DNA of 64,000 nt, from assembly GCA_021234535.1 (NCBI GenBank), contig CM037838.1, positions 11,925,929-11,989,928 of the forward strand, given 5' to 3'. The notes beneath the pieces were generated by a model that was given only the letters and a program-made list of their open reading frames with translations, did no database searches and was not told the DNA's origin. This document shows positions 26,001 to 37,999 of the stretch, in pieces; position 1 is the stretch's first letter; each line of letters opens with the position of its first letter. The position numbers were made by a program, and so were the translations under genes. Origin of the DNA: Stichopus chloronotus. Taxonomy: Eukaryota; Echinodermata; Holothuroidea; Aspidochirotida; Stichopodidae.

Positions 26001-27547
26001 GTGCAATATCGTGTAAACAAGGGGTAATGTCTTTGATGTGAATAACTATAGTCAGCTATTCAAGACTCATTCAGACCTGGTAGACACTTTCATGATTTAT
26101 GAAGCTTGCTTGTTCATTGCAGTAACATTGAAGCAAATTCTGGAGCATCTTCCACATTAACAGAATCTGCGGATTTATCTTACAACTGCTGCAAGGCAAA
26201 CAGAAAGTTTACAAATTGGCCCAAATCTGCACTCAGGAGACTCAAATCTCTTCAGCTCCTCTTCTGTTTTCCCATCTCCAGACTGCCTGGTAACACACAT
26301 GAGAATACATTGGGATAAATTTTACCGTGGCTTTAAGGGTGGCAGTAAACATATATTCAGCTCCTTGTTTTCAACCTGAACGGTTATAATTTGTTGACAA
26401 AGGAAACATATATCACTGTGTGGATTTGGCAGCTGGGTAATGAATCATTAAAAAATAGGGCACAGAAGTGATTAGCAATACGCAGATAGACATAAAACTG
26501 TAACAAATAGGAAACTGAGAAAAACTGCAGGAATGAATAACAGGGATGCAGTGTTTATTTATTCCAACAAAATTGTTTGTATCATAAATCGAAACATTCT
26601 TTGTCTTATTTAAACTTCTATCCATGCTTGAGGGTGATCTACTTTTTTACGAGGGCATGCTTTAGTCATTCCTTAGGTTTTGTCCAACAAACACATGTCC
26701 CCAATTATAACTCTCAATTCTGCATGTTAGGCACCTTGCTCATTTAATTACATTGTTTACTGTGCACCATGACAAATTTACTGTTTGTATTGCACATTGC
26801 GCACCACCTTTTATGCAATCATGTTTCCTTTCCCTGTGGTGTACCTGGTGTGCAATTAAAACAACAACCTAAAAATTATCACAGGCGGGTCAACCTTAAA
26901 AACTTTTCAAAGTAACTTTCTAAAGGGCAAACCAAGCACATTTCGCATACACATACTTACAGTAGTTGTCCATCAGAAAACCAGATGAATTTCTTAAATT
27001 TTAACACTGCATTTCTGCAGTCTAATCATATGATTGATCTTTGGCAGTGGACGTATGTCCAGTGGACATAAGTGTCTGGAAGCCCTGACATGCTTCCTTA
27101 TGCAACGACAACAAAAACTCATTTTTGACATAACATGAACCCATCACAAATGCAAAATTTCACTTTCGATGTGATGTGAGAATTTTGCTATAGGTATCTC
27201 CGTGGATATGGTGCATGTTTCTCAAAGATATCGCAGATTATTCACGAACAAAAATGCGATCATTAAATTACCTGTCTGCAAATATGGTTTCTCATAATAT
27301 GCATTCATGAGCCCTCAATAGACTAGGTTATAGCTGGTTCAACAAAACTGCGGTATCATACAAAATTGTTGATCAAGGCTGAAAAATCTGCCTCTCCGAA
27401 GTACGTTGCTCAGCTGTCCTTGACAACTGCTCTGAGTCTAAAGCACTCTGTAGATTTTTATTGTCATCTTAGCATATCTGCTAAACCTTGCAGCTATACA
27501 AGATTAGTTGTGGACTGACAATCGTCTTTGAGAATTACTTGGTTGTT
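23076..27547. other. Non-coding stretch
   Basis: No gene is recognised. Contents noted: a TAGGCCTA motif near 23,602; a short GC-rich patch at about 25,355-25,415 with the perfect 12-bp palindrome ACAGCCGGCTGT at 25,370-25,381; and a CpG-bearing patch at about 25,880-26,000. The open frames here are 60-73 codons and have no domain. Confidence 0.4.
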
Positions 27548-27561
27548 GTTGCCTTGACAAC
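27548..27561. promoter_or_regulatory. RFX X-box-like site
   Basis: GTTGCCTTGACAAC contains two inverted RFX half-sites separated by 2 bp, a close match to the X-box pattern. A partial copy (GTCCTTGACAAC) lies at about 27,416. There is no adjacent gene, so only the motif is claimed. Confidence 0.35.
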
Positions 27562-27639
27562 CTTACATTAAAAGTACCACCTTCAGATGGTCTTCAATTA
27601 ATCTATACTTTACTTGAAATGTACGTCAAGTTGATCTTT

Positions 27640-27673
27640 AACCAATCATATCTCACTGTGATTATGATTGGTT
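27640..27673. repeat. Perfect 11-bp inverted repeat
   Basis: AACCAATCATA at 27,640-27,650 and its exact complement at 27,663-27,673 flank a 12-nt loop. The pairing continues outward with a small bulge (TTT with AAA). It contains CCAAT on one side and ATTGG on the other. An ACAG/TAGA microsatellite follows at about 27,708-27,732. Confidence 0.7.
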
Positions 27674-28054
27674 TAAAAGCACAAGAACAAAGAACACATG
27701 CATACAAACAGGCAGACAGACAGGTAGATATATAAACATACATATCAGCATAACACACTGTCTGTTTTTACCCCGATATTAGTAAAATATTGTACAATGT
27801 ACTTACATAAGGAATAATGACTCCGAAAAGCCCAAGCAGACAGTATAGGGAAATAAGAATGCACGCAGTCCAGAGTGCATTCACAATACACCTGTCGATT
27901 TGTTTTAGGCTTTAATGATGTAGAAAAATACCAAGGATGTATGGATGCACAGGAACATTGGAAGAATTGACAAAAATTGTTTGACTTGCCCTCTGTCATG
28001 ACCCTACTTGCAAATTCATGGACACAAACAATACACAACTGTCGACCATTTCAG

Positions 28055-28105
28055 GAAGTCCTGTCACGATATTGCGATTATCGCAATATTGTGATACCTG
28101 ACTTC
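28055..28105. repeat. 51-bp imperfect palindrome
   Basis: The core (28,064-28,094) has 15-bp arms around a single T, TCACGATATTGCGAT against its complement, with one mismatch. Beyond a short mismatch, GAAGTC at the left end pairs with GACTTC at the right end. Nearly perfect pairing with almost no loop suggests a foldback element or a small MITE relic. No target-site duplication was recognised. Confidence 0.75.
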
Positions 28106-28934
28106 ACTTCTCCATGATTAGTTTACCTTCTAGCATGATGTCAAATCAGGTAATAAATCATCAGCTTAGAAAATATTAAATTGCTAGGTCATTGGTAAGG
28201 AAAACTGCATTGCCACAAATTATGATCAGTGTATCAGATGGAATCAGCAAACATATAGCTGATCAGTTTGGCTTCTCAATATGACAATAGGGCAATCACA
28301 TACACACTGTAGTAGTTTTCTCTCTTTCGACTTTCAGCGATTTTGCCGACAATTACACCTAAAAAAACATTTTGACAGGATGTAATGATCAACTGGTTGA
28401 AAGCTTAAAAGTGTTATGCAGTGAACCGCAAAGGTGAACCACACCAATCACCGACTGAGAATGGGCCTTATGATATTACCTCACATTAAAAAAAAAATGA
28501 TATATCAAAGGGGTGCAGATCTAAGCTCAGCGACTGCAAGCTCCACACAGCTTTGAAATGCATTATATGTGGCATAAAGGACTAATATTTTGGAGTAATA
28601 ATTGACAAAATTAATCATTGAAAATATATTGAAAATAGTCACAATTTTCATCAAAGTCCATCAAACATTGATCATCTTACAGACAAATTTTCTGTTTTGT
28701 GATTTTATCTTTAGTAAACATAAGCCAAATTTGTGACATCAAGCAAGGCCTGGAATCATATATATGACATTTCTAACGTTCTTTTCACTAAACCCAGTAA
28801 TAAAATGTGGGGTTAACAAAAGAGAATACTGACAATGTGAAACAGTTCACATCATCAGTTTTGCAGTTTAATCCTCAGCCATAGTCTAAAAACTGTCAAA
28901 AAAAAAACAATTCCAATGGAATTGCCAATCAAGC
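28106..28934. other. Non-coding stretch
   Basis: AT-rich sequence with A runs near 28,488 and 28,900. No gene or repeat is recognised apart from the palindrome before it and the SINE after it. Confidence 0.45.
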
Positions 28935-29310
28935 TTTCACTCTGCAACTTTGCAACTTCTGAATGAAGCCAGCTCTTTTCTAGATGCACATGTCACAATA
29001 TGGAAGACTATTAAATCTTTCATCTGCGGGGATGGTACGTGCCCATGGATGCATCTTAGAAAATAACTCCCGGACATGATCAAGAATCACAATGGAGAGG
29101 TGACACAGGCTAGCTGGGGATCGAACCCAAGCAGGAATCAAACATTGATTTGTCAAGTACAGTTAATCAAGATCTGTGCATTAACTATATGGTGTGGTGC
29201 ATAACCATGGGAGTCTGTAACCAATAGTACAGCAAGATTCAAACCACGATCCTCAGATTGCAACACGGGATTACTCTGCACAGGCTTATTTCCTTTGAAT
29301 TGTTTGTTCT
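28935..29310 (-). mobile_element. tRNA-derived SINE, minus strand
   Basis: Read on the minus strand, this segment carries GGGTTCGATCCC (29,117-29,128), a perfect RNA polymerase III B-box. Further upstream, a weaker one (GGTTTGAATCT, 29,235-29,245) lies in a tRNA-like context (GCAATCTGAGGATCGTGG). A body of about 180 bp without tRNA similarity follows, including CATGTCCGGGAG, GATGCATCCATGGGCACG and GAAGCCRGCTCTTTTC. The last ~60 bp recur at 14,481-14,540, which supports a dispersed element. An A-box is not clear. Two B-boxes suggest either a composite or two nested SINE copies. The arrangement resembles core-domain SINE families such as DeuSINEs, but I could not verify the family. Confidence 0.65.
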
Positions 29311-31072
29311 TCAACTCACAGCACCAGGTGTTTATTCGGTACTTGATACGGTCAGAGGGTACTACTGTACTGGCAACATGTAAAATCTTTGTGATGCATG
29401 CATGCACCTTTCAATCACACTTACACATTGGTATGACGTGAGAGCAATAACTAGTAATTGCTGTTTGATCTCAATTGGACACTATTCATTTATTTTAAAA
29501 TTAATAATAGGGACAAAAAAATTACATATCGGTGAAAGAGTAGTTTAAGAGAAGAAGCAGAACACATGGGCACAGTAAAATCAGGTCATAGTCCTCATCT
29601 TCTATAGCTATCACTGATATTCAATTTTTTTTTTTCTTTATGAAGGACTTCTTTTAGCTGGCAGTAATAGTTTTTACAGAATCATGCAGAATACAGAGGG
29701 AATCTTAAACGGCTACAGTAGCTAACCTATCAATTATTTTACTTACCTGCACTTCCAGCGCCTGAACATTGTGCTTTTCTTGATGTACCTGCCAGTTGCG
29801 TGATTAAAGTTAAAAGTCCTACATCATTTTGTTCCTTCTAGATCTGCACTGGCTAAATATACCCACTCGTGCAAATTATGCACTGTGTGGAAATGAAACT
29901 GCGACCGTTTCCACACAATTTCTCGTCATGCTCAAAGGGCTCCCTTTTACCCGACTAAACACACTTATCAATCATGTGAAATATTTTGCAGATAATTAGA
30001 GAACATTAAAATGAGTGTGGGAGAAAGGTTCAAAGAGGGAATTGTCCCTCAAAGAATTATGCCTCTCACCAACTGCATGCAAAGGAATTAGCCCGTATGC
30101 TTCTTGCATGAAGGAGATTCGAAGGACAGAAAAACTTGACCATTTGTCAATTGAGAACGAACAACTCACATCGTTTGCGACGTTTCATTTTTCCCCATTT
30201 TGTCATTTTCGAATCACTCGTCTATCATTTTACCCTAGTACACCTCTTTCACCACTTTGCAACTGTAAACTTTTGGATGCATTCCCTAAACAAACAGAGA
30301 AGAATTATGCGATGATCATGTGGGAAAACAAATCTCTTTAGCCATCGGGAGACATTTGGGTGGAAACGGACGACACGGCAACCGTGCACTGCATCCATAG
30401 GTGAGTGCAAGCAGACCAGAAGGGACAGCTCACGACCGTGATACAGTAACTTTAAGCCGGTTTGAAATATGTACATATTCTGTGATGAGCTGCAGCGGTC
30501 ATGGGCCAGTGCAAGCGCCGGTGGCAGTCCGCTATGCTATGTAACTTTTATTGCATAGTTTGTGCCTTGCTTGAATGGCCAGAAGAGCACTAAACATGCG
30601 ATCAATATTTAGAGGGACAACGTTGTCAGCAGGGATAACAAAAACAAAAGTATTAATGACGCACATTGATAAAAAAAGAGATAAAATTAAAAACATTAGC
30701 AGATCTACTTATGTGCACACCTACATGGTTTCATCATTCCAAGATCTTGTAATGATGAATTATGTCACAGCTTTTAAAGTTTTTATAACTTGGAAAACTT
30801 TTGTACTGATCTGTTGAAGGATGTGTTGTGGTTTTACGTTATCAATATAGGAACTTGAAGGTCACTGTAAACTGCAATATCCAATAGCAGTAGACATGAT
30901 TCAAGTCCAATACTTGATCTGCATATTTATATATAATTCCTCATATTTAGCAGAATGACTCAAATTATTTAAACTTTAACATTTACTCATTTCGTAGAAG
31001 CTTCCGTGAGCAAAGACCATTAGATAATGGAATTCAGAGAAAATGAAAGATAAAGGGCAGTCTAATGAAGAG
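29311..31072. other. Non-coding stretch
   Basis: No gene is recognised. A T run lies near 29,625. The 108-codon frame at 30,015-30,341 and the 75-codon frame on the other strand at 30,249-30,476 overlap and show no domain. Confidence 0.4.
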
Positions 31073-31385
31073 GTTAGGGGATGTGGCAGGGAGGTTAGGG
31101 AATGTAAGTGGCAGGGTGGTTAGGGGATGTGGCAGCTAGGAAGGTTATGGGATGTGGCAGGGTGGTCAGGGGATGTGGCAGGGAGGTCAGGGGATGTGGC
31201 AGGGAGGTAAGGAGATGTTTCAGGGAGGTTAGGAGCTGTGGCAGGGAGGTTAGGGCATATGGCAGGGAGGTTAGGGGATATGGCAGGGAGGTAAGGGGAT
31301 GTGGCAGGGAGGTCAGGGGATGTGGCAGGGAGGTTAGGGGATATGGTAGGGAGGTTAGGGGATGTGGCAAGGAGGCTAGGGGATT
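31073..31385 (+). repeat. 21-bp G-rich minisatellite, about 14.5 units
   Basis: The consensus unit is close to GTTAGGGGATGTGGCAGGGAG. About fourteen copies run from 31,073 to 31,374, followed by a partial unit. Units 2 and 3 are 25 bp, each with a 4-bp insertion; the rest are exactly 21 bp with scattered changes such as GTCAGG, GTAAGG and ATATGG. Because 21 is a multiple of three, frames stay open on both strands (GREVRGC-type on plus, LPHPLTS- and LPATSPN-types on minus). These are by-products of the repeat. The plus strand is rich in GGG and GGGG runs and most units contain TTAGGG. Confidence 0.97.
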
Positions 31386-34300
31386 CAATGGACTTAAAGA
31401 GTACTAAGAACTTAACATAAAAGGGTCCCTCTGCTATTAAGTCATCAATAACATTGGACAATTTTGTCCATATTAGCTGAATAAAATTGCCAGTCCCCAT
31501 TCTTGAAAACATGTAACATTTTAAATGTTTTGTGCATTCTGGCATTTACCTATGTGCTGGTCCAGTTTCAGGATGTGCGACTTGTTGAACATCGGTACAC
31601 ATAAATAACGCAAATGGCAAAAGTTTGTAGAAAGTGATGAATGTACTACAGTATTACATTATAGTCTTATGCCCATTTTAATCATTTGTATATATGGCAA
31701 AGATTTACACCTTATTCTCATACACCAGTCTTGATTCAGCGCAGATAACCTGAGTAATTGGATTCGTGAGCTTTTAAGCCCTGCCTTGACTGTCGGCAAC
31801 AACCTCCGCATTAAAGGATTGTTCTGCAAGATCCTTTTCATAGGATATAAATGAGCAGGTGTGAATAAAAGTTTATACTTGGATACCAACTAGCAACTGG
31901 ATGTATCACACAAAAGTTGGACTCATCCCTCATGAATTGGAACTCTAAGCACACTGGAGAAAATGGAACAGCCGTCTCCCTCTACACTGTACCTCCCTCA
32001 TGAAAGTAGATTCACACAGAATGATGTATTATCTTAATTACTGTTAATTGCAACATCACAGCTGCCTGGAGATGAAAAATTTTAGTTTTGATTTTTAATG
32101 AAGTTTAATTAATTGCCACTAAAAAGTGATCATACTGTTGGGAGTCCATCTTGTACAACATTGAATGAACAGACATGAAGAAAATGACGGATTATATTTT
32201 CTTCAGTTCTTTCCTTTGAAAAGATATTTCAGATTTCTTTTCGTATGAATTATTCGACAATTTCTGTCGCTGAACCTTAAAGTTAAACTAAACAACAAAT
32301 GTACAGTACATTATTTAAATCCTTTGACAATTTTCAGCAGTCACCAGTGCTTTCTTCTGCGGCAGAAGTGTTTGAATACTGTATTCTAGTTGCCGTAGTA
32401 ACCTACATGCATTGTCACTTCCATGAACTGGATAAAGTTACACGATACCGAAGATCAGAAAAAAAGCCTAAATGTCACAGTTTAATTGCATTTCTGTGTA
32501 ATTTCTGATATTTGCTTCGAAGCTAAGGACACACTCTTGGGTTTTCAAAGAATAGCTAATATGCAAGATTCTATAGACTGTTGGAAGATACTTGAAATTA
32601 TCATGAAGTCCAATGAACCATTCACATGACAACCAATAATGAACGACAAAATCCTGAACTTACAAAAGCAAAAAAACAACAAAAAAACCAACAAGAGATG
32701 GATGCGGCGATTGTGTGCATGGTGACAAATTCTGCCTACAGCTAGAGAAGATACTTCAAATAAATGACAGGAAATGAACTGTATCATGCATTGACAGTTA
32801 ATAGTCATGCAACACGTTCAGCTAAGACATGTATGTACAGGTATGTATGTATAGGTTACGTAACTGATTGTGGTGCACAACTACATCCACGCACGATAGT
32901 CCGTTCATTTTATTTCTCGATCATGCCAAGTGTCTGACACTGACAGTTCCCCCAATGGAGCTCTGATTACACTGATTCAACGAATATAGAAAGCAAAATG
33001 CTGATAAGATTAGAATTAGGGGATAATGAGGTGCACAATGATCACGCTCTGGGTAAGTAGTATTTACTAAGATAAACTATATCAGCAATTTGTCTTTGAA
33101 TATTGGTATTCAGAAACATTAACTCTTGCTGCAATTGAATCACTAGGCCAGCAAAGCTTAAATATAACTTTCCTACAGATATGCTTGCTATTTGTGGATG
33201 CACTCTGTCAGCACTGACACGTGTTAATTGGTCACAGTTTAAGATTCCACGCAACATCAACAGAAAAGCCCACATGTTGACTAAATTGTAATACCTGCAA
33301 ATTCACAAATTCAGTTTTCACTGAGCAATTCTTCTTTGTACTCTGTGTATATTAGAAAAAGCCATTGCACAGTATGCAGTGTATAATAAATTCGGTGCAG
33401 CTTATAACAAAATTAAAGTGTACTTACTGTACAGATTGCAATGAACTGACACTCAATCAAGCTTAGCTAAATAATGAAAACGTTGTTATGATCAACTGCA
33501 ACAGACTCAGATAATCAAACTTTTTCGGTATAAACTTATTTAGCATGACATGTCACATATTCTCCCTCCATGTTCCGTATATGAATTACAGCTTGTCTGG
33601 ACAACTCCATGCAACTTTTGACTTACAAATTGAATAACAAAAGTTTAACTCAATTATAAAGTTGTTGTAGTTGTATCACATATTCATTACTTTAGATTAG
33701 TCCAATACTTCAACTGAACAATAAACATAGCAAGTGACTTCAATAAAAAACTAGAATGATATATATGTTGCCTGCCTTAGAGTACTCAAGAAAATGCCCC
33801 CGATTGCTTTGCTTTGAGCATAAATTTTACTTTATGATTTGGCCAACCCGTATCCTACTTTCTCAACTTTCATACAGGCTATCGTATCAATCATTGAAAA
33901 TTTTGCTGTTGCTGCATTTTAGAAGATACACCGAGCGATGTTCTAGCCCTTAAGTTGGAGAACAAAATCAAACATTAGACTTTTTCTTCTTTCCACTTCT
34001 TTTATTTTAATGCCATCATGTGTATGCACTCTTTGTATTCTTTCATCTTACATCATTGATTTCTAGTTCCATTATAATAACCCCGAGAGTATCAACACAC
34101 TCAACAAATGATAAGAAAACACACCAACAACAAGCTGTCTGTTTCACAATCACGTCGTCATCTTCGAGTGGTGCATATACATATGTCATGACTTCTATTC
34201 ACTCTGCCCTGAAGACGTGTGGATGGTGGGCAGATGCAATGCATGAAATGAGTGGTGAAGGAGAGGAGAAAAAAAAATGAGGACACATGCTCGAATTTTA

Positions 34301-35715
34301 AAAATCTAATAAGGCATTAACAAGCTGTTGGAGAATGGTATGTAACATTTACTGCTGCAGTGGCCGATGCATCTAAGCTAGCAAGTGCGCATGCATGGAG
34401 AGAGATTGCAAAAATAACTTGTATTGGCAAGCCCCTCGGCTGCGCCGTGAAACTTACTCATCCATCAATGAATGTGATGTTAGGAGAACACTCCCCGGAG
34501 GGAAACGCTTGCCATGTGATCAATACCTAACCAGGCTCGAGAGGCAGATCAACCGTGTCAGTGTAAGAGGATGAAGATAAGGGAGAGGCGGAAGAAAGAG
34601 GAGGTAGAGACTGGTTGCACTGTGACATTGAGCGGACATCAATCACAGTAATACGCAATTCCTCGTCGAGATGGCTTAAGGTGGCCACTTTATCACTGTC
34701 ACAGGCACACTGAGACTAAACGTAAAAAAAAATTTGTCCTGTGCATAAGTGTCACCTTAAATACGAGAGAATGATGGAGAAGGAAAAGAGCCGTCTGGGA
34801 ATGCATTTTCCTTTCTTGGATTCCCTGTCTTCTTTCAATTAATTGCTCATTTCTGTAAAAGATCAGCCTTAATGTAAAAGCTTCTATTCCAGGGTTGTGG
34901 TGAACTTGTCTTTGCATGCATACATTCACAGACAGTGTACGTGATATCATTTTTATCTGAAATATCAAGGACAGATATTGTTAAAATTATAAGAACATGA
35001 ACTTCTTGAGACAACGAGGAAATAAGTAAAAACAGAAGCATACGTAGGAAAATGTTCATAACAGTGATGTTGTCGACTGGCTGCTGTACCTGAAGGAGTG
35101 GCATGCAATTAGTACTTGAGATACAATCAAACTTATCAAACTTAAATGATGACCCCTTTGCTAGGCACTTGGCCTATTTAATTCTCAAGAAAACAAAGGT
35201 ACATTGTATTAAAACAAAGGATAAATGTGACTTGCATCCTGTCAGCAGTTTCCTCCATTCTGCTCCACTGAATGGACGATGCATGTCACGAGTTAAGATC
35301 ACATCAAAACATGAGCTCATCTATGCTTTGATTTTTTTTGTCCTGTCATGGCTCTTAAATGTACTCCTATGTCAGGTTATGGAGTATGCATGATCAAGCA
35401 TTATGAATTATTACGTGGCTGTTATTGATCTGGGTTCGAAGAGTTGGTAGGGAAGCAACGGACAAGGATGTCATTAAGCAGGGAATATTATCTCCTAATG
35501 GAAAGTTGTTTATTAAAACCTCAGGGTAAACATCATACTGTAACTATACTGTGGTACATACTGTAGTCTATGAGAGGGTCATCACATCGAGATGCATAAG
35601 GGCATCACGTGATGTAGAGTAATTTTTTTGTGAGGCACTCCTTTCAATTAATCAATGAAGTAGGAATCTCTTCAACTCCAACCCATTACTGCTCCAGTAC
35701 AGCAGCGGCGACTAA
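31386..35715. other. Non-coding stretch
   Basis: No gene is supported. It contains an X-box-like site at 32,389-32,402 (described separately) and a somewhat GC-richer patch at about 34,420-34,640 with CCCCGGAGGG. Open frames of 60-96 codons show no domains. Confidence 0.4.
32389..32402. promoter_or_regulatory. RFX X-box-like site
   Basis: GTTGCCGTAGTAAC has inverted half-sites with a 2-bp spacer, similar to the X-box pattern but weaker on the right half. No gene context. Confidence 0.25.
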
Positions 35716-35729
35716 GTTGCCATGGTAAC
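35716..35729. promoter_or_regulatory. RFX X-box, near-consensus
   Basis: GTTGCCATGGTAAC differs by one base from the fully symmetric GTTGCCATGGCAAC form. It is the best of four such sites in the window. Nearby sequence (CAGCAGCGGCGAC) is locally GC-richer, but I see no promoter or exon. Confidence 0.4.
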
Positions 35730-37935
35730 TAACTGAGCAGGGACCATGAAGAATGTTACCTAGAAATACTTTGAGCTCCATAAATCAGAGAGTAAGGTAT
35801 GGCGTGATTGTGCTTTAGGGCGCCATGAGAGTGAAAGGGTGTTAACTGTCAAATACTATATGTGTAATGATTGGCAGCCACTAGTTGACAGAAATCGTAA
35901 GAATGAAAATCACAAGTTTTGCTGAATCATCAGAAAATTGAAGTAAAATGTTAAAGGAATTCCATTCAAGAAGTCATGATCATTACTTAGTCTACATATT
36001 GGCTACCTGAGCCTCCCCCTCCCCACCCTCAGGAAAAATGCACCCAACTGGAGAGAGCTCTACTGTAACTTTCCAGTAAACTCAGTCTGGCTGATATCTA
36101 TGATTGGCTTAACACTGAGACAGCCCTAATCTACACATGATGCAGCCTGCAGTTTTTCTCATCAAACTGTCATAACTTTGCCATTTGCGTATCGATTTCT
36201 CTTGTCCTAATGTACATGCCATTTATGAGAACAAAGTGATTTCTCTGTCCTTTGAAATTTATCCTTGGATATGAATTCATTTTTTGTGACAATTTAATGA
36301 ATCCATACATACTAAATACCACTCTCCTGACACAGCATGCGTTACATTTAACACGAGAGCATTTTTCTGTCAACATCCGTACAGTCGCTGCAACCTGCCA
36401 GGAGTCCTGAGAGCTTCTATGGTATTGTCATGAAATAAGTACCTCTTTGACTGGTTGTAAAAAGCCATCAAAATTTTGAAGAATCAGCCGCTGACTTTGT
36501 ACTAAAATGTTCACCAAGACTGCTCCACGACCAGCCTGGCAATCGCTAGTCATCATAAAATACAGTACGTATTCGTCACGGCATCGGAGAAAACTACTCC
36601 AGAAACTCCTTCAAATTAGCTAGTACGGTAATATTGCGAGGATCAGAATCACTGACGGTGACTTTAAGCGTTCTCAGAGGCGCACTAATTTTCTGAGTCA
36701 AAAGGTTTTAATGAACGCTACTGTAAGCAACTGTTGTGAGCCTTTCAATCATAGAGCAAGTTTGCTCACTAAAAGCAGTTAGTTTTAAGTTGAACAGAGC
36801 GTGAATCATAGGCATTCACACACAATAAATTAGCCCAAATACTTCTAATACTCACCTTTCTTCCTGTGTCTTTTAACCCCCTCCCGACGTTCCCTCCAGC
36901 CATGTTAAAAAAGTTTGCGGTGCTACAATACACATGGCACAAACCAATTCTGAGTCACAAAACCTAAAAGAAAGACTACAACATACATAAATGTACAGTT
37001 TGCAGTTTTTGGTTAAAATTCCCTACAATCTTCATACCACTGGAGAGAAGATTATTTCTTCTGGTATAATTAAAATCGAGAATCTTGTCAGCAATGGCAC
37101 GATAATAGCACAAATAAAAAGAGCCTATTTTTCCATCTTTTCCATTCTGGAACTTTCAAGACAAAGTTGTTAAAAACTTAAGATCATTTTCCATTCATTC
37201 TGAGTCGTATCGCAGAACAAATGTTTCTGATCACCATGTAAAACTATTTTGTCTATATCAATTTTTTCTTTTTACCGTAACAATGAAATGTACAAGTATC
37301 TTCCATTTTTTCTTCATTCAAGTGGGATGTGATCTTGTGAAAAGTTTTTGTCTGCAATTTTCATTCCATTGAGGTAAAACATTTATGCAAAGTAGAAATA
37401 TTGGCTACTGGATACAAAATTAATTTGCTAAACTCAGCGATTGAACAGTTATGGTTTCAGGCACTGTTTGACTATATAGAGAGGCTCGAGGCTGCAAAGT
37501 GATGCTAGTATGTAAAGATACATATAGAGTGCTAACAACAACACGACAGTCTGGGATGTTGCTAACAAGTATGAAACATTTACTGTCTAAGTGCTAACAA
37601 TAACAAAATTCTGAGACCTCTAGAACTAATCATTAATCACCACATAGTTTTGAAAATAAAGCTGGCAAGAATGACGACCATTTCAGGGTCCATCAATGTG
37701 CTAGCTGGATTATAATGTTCCATTGTCGGTGTTATCCAAATTTCTTAGTCCATTTGTTTCCTAAATTTGGGAGTTGCTACTGAACTGATTATATCACCAA
37801 ATGCACACTATACCTTCACCATTAAGCTGCCCAATCCTAATTTTGCGCTTATGCCCTTGTTGAATTTCAACCAGTTGCTAACAATAAAATCTGAACATAA
37901 CTTCAAACTAATGGTGTATAAATTTTTAATTCTCC
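35730..37935. other. Non-coding stretch
   Basis: No gene is recognised. There is a C-rich patch at about 36,012-36,030, and GTGCTAACAAYAACA occurs at about 37,530 and 37,591 as a small direct repeat. Confidence 0.4.
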
Positions 37936-37999
37936 TTAATGCATCTTTTATCCTCCATATGATTTTAATGCATCTCCACTATCATCTTTTAATGCATCT
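37936..37999 (+). repeat. Three copies of TTAATGCATCT
   Basis: The 11-mer occurs at 37,936, 37,965 and 37,989, separated by T-rich and C-rich linkers (periods 29 and 24 bp). Each copy contains the palindrome ATGCAT. It may be a degenerate short tandem repeat. Confidence 0.6.

Noticed and set aside
31073..31385. Interstitial telomere
   Set aside because: TTAGGG appears once per 21-bp unit and not in tandem hexamers, so it is not a telomeric array.
31095..31545. Open frames of 97-141 codons on both strands (LPHPLTS, LPATSPN and GREVRGC repeats)
   Set aside because: They are by-products of a 21-bp minisatellite whose unit is divisible by three; repeats of this kind stay open on both strands.
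35430..35442. GGGTTCGAAG as a tRNA B-box
   Set aside because: No A-box, acceptor stem or cloverleaf could be built upstream.
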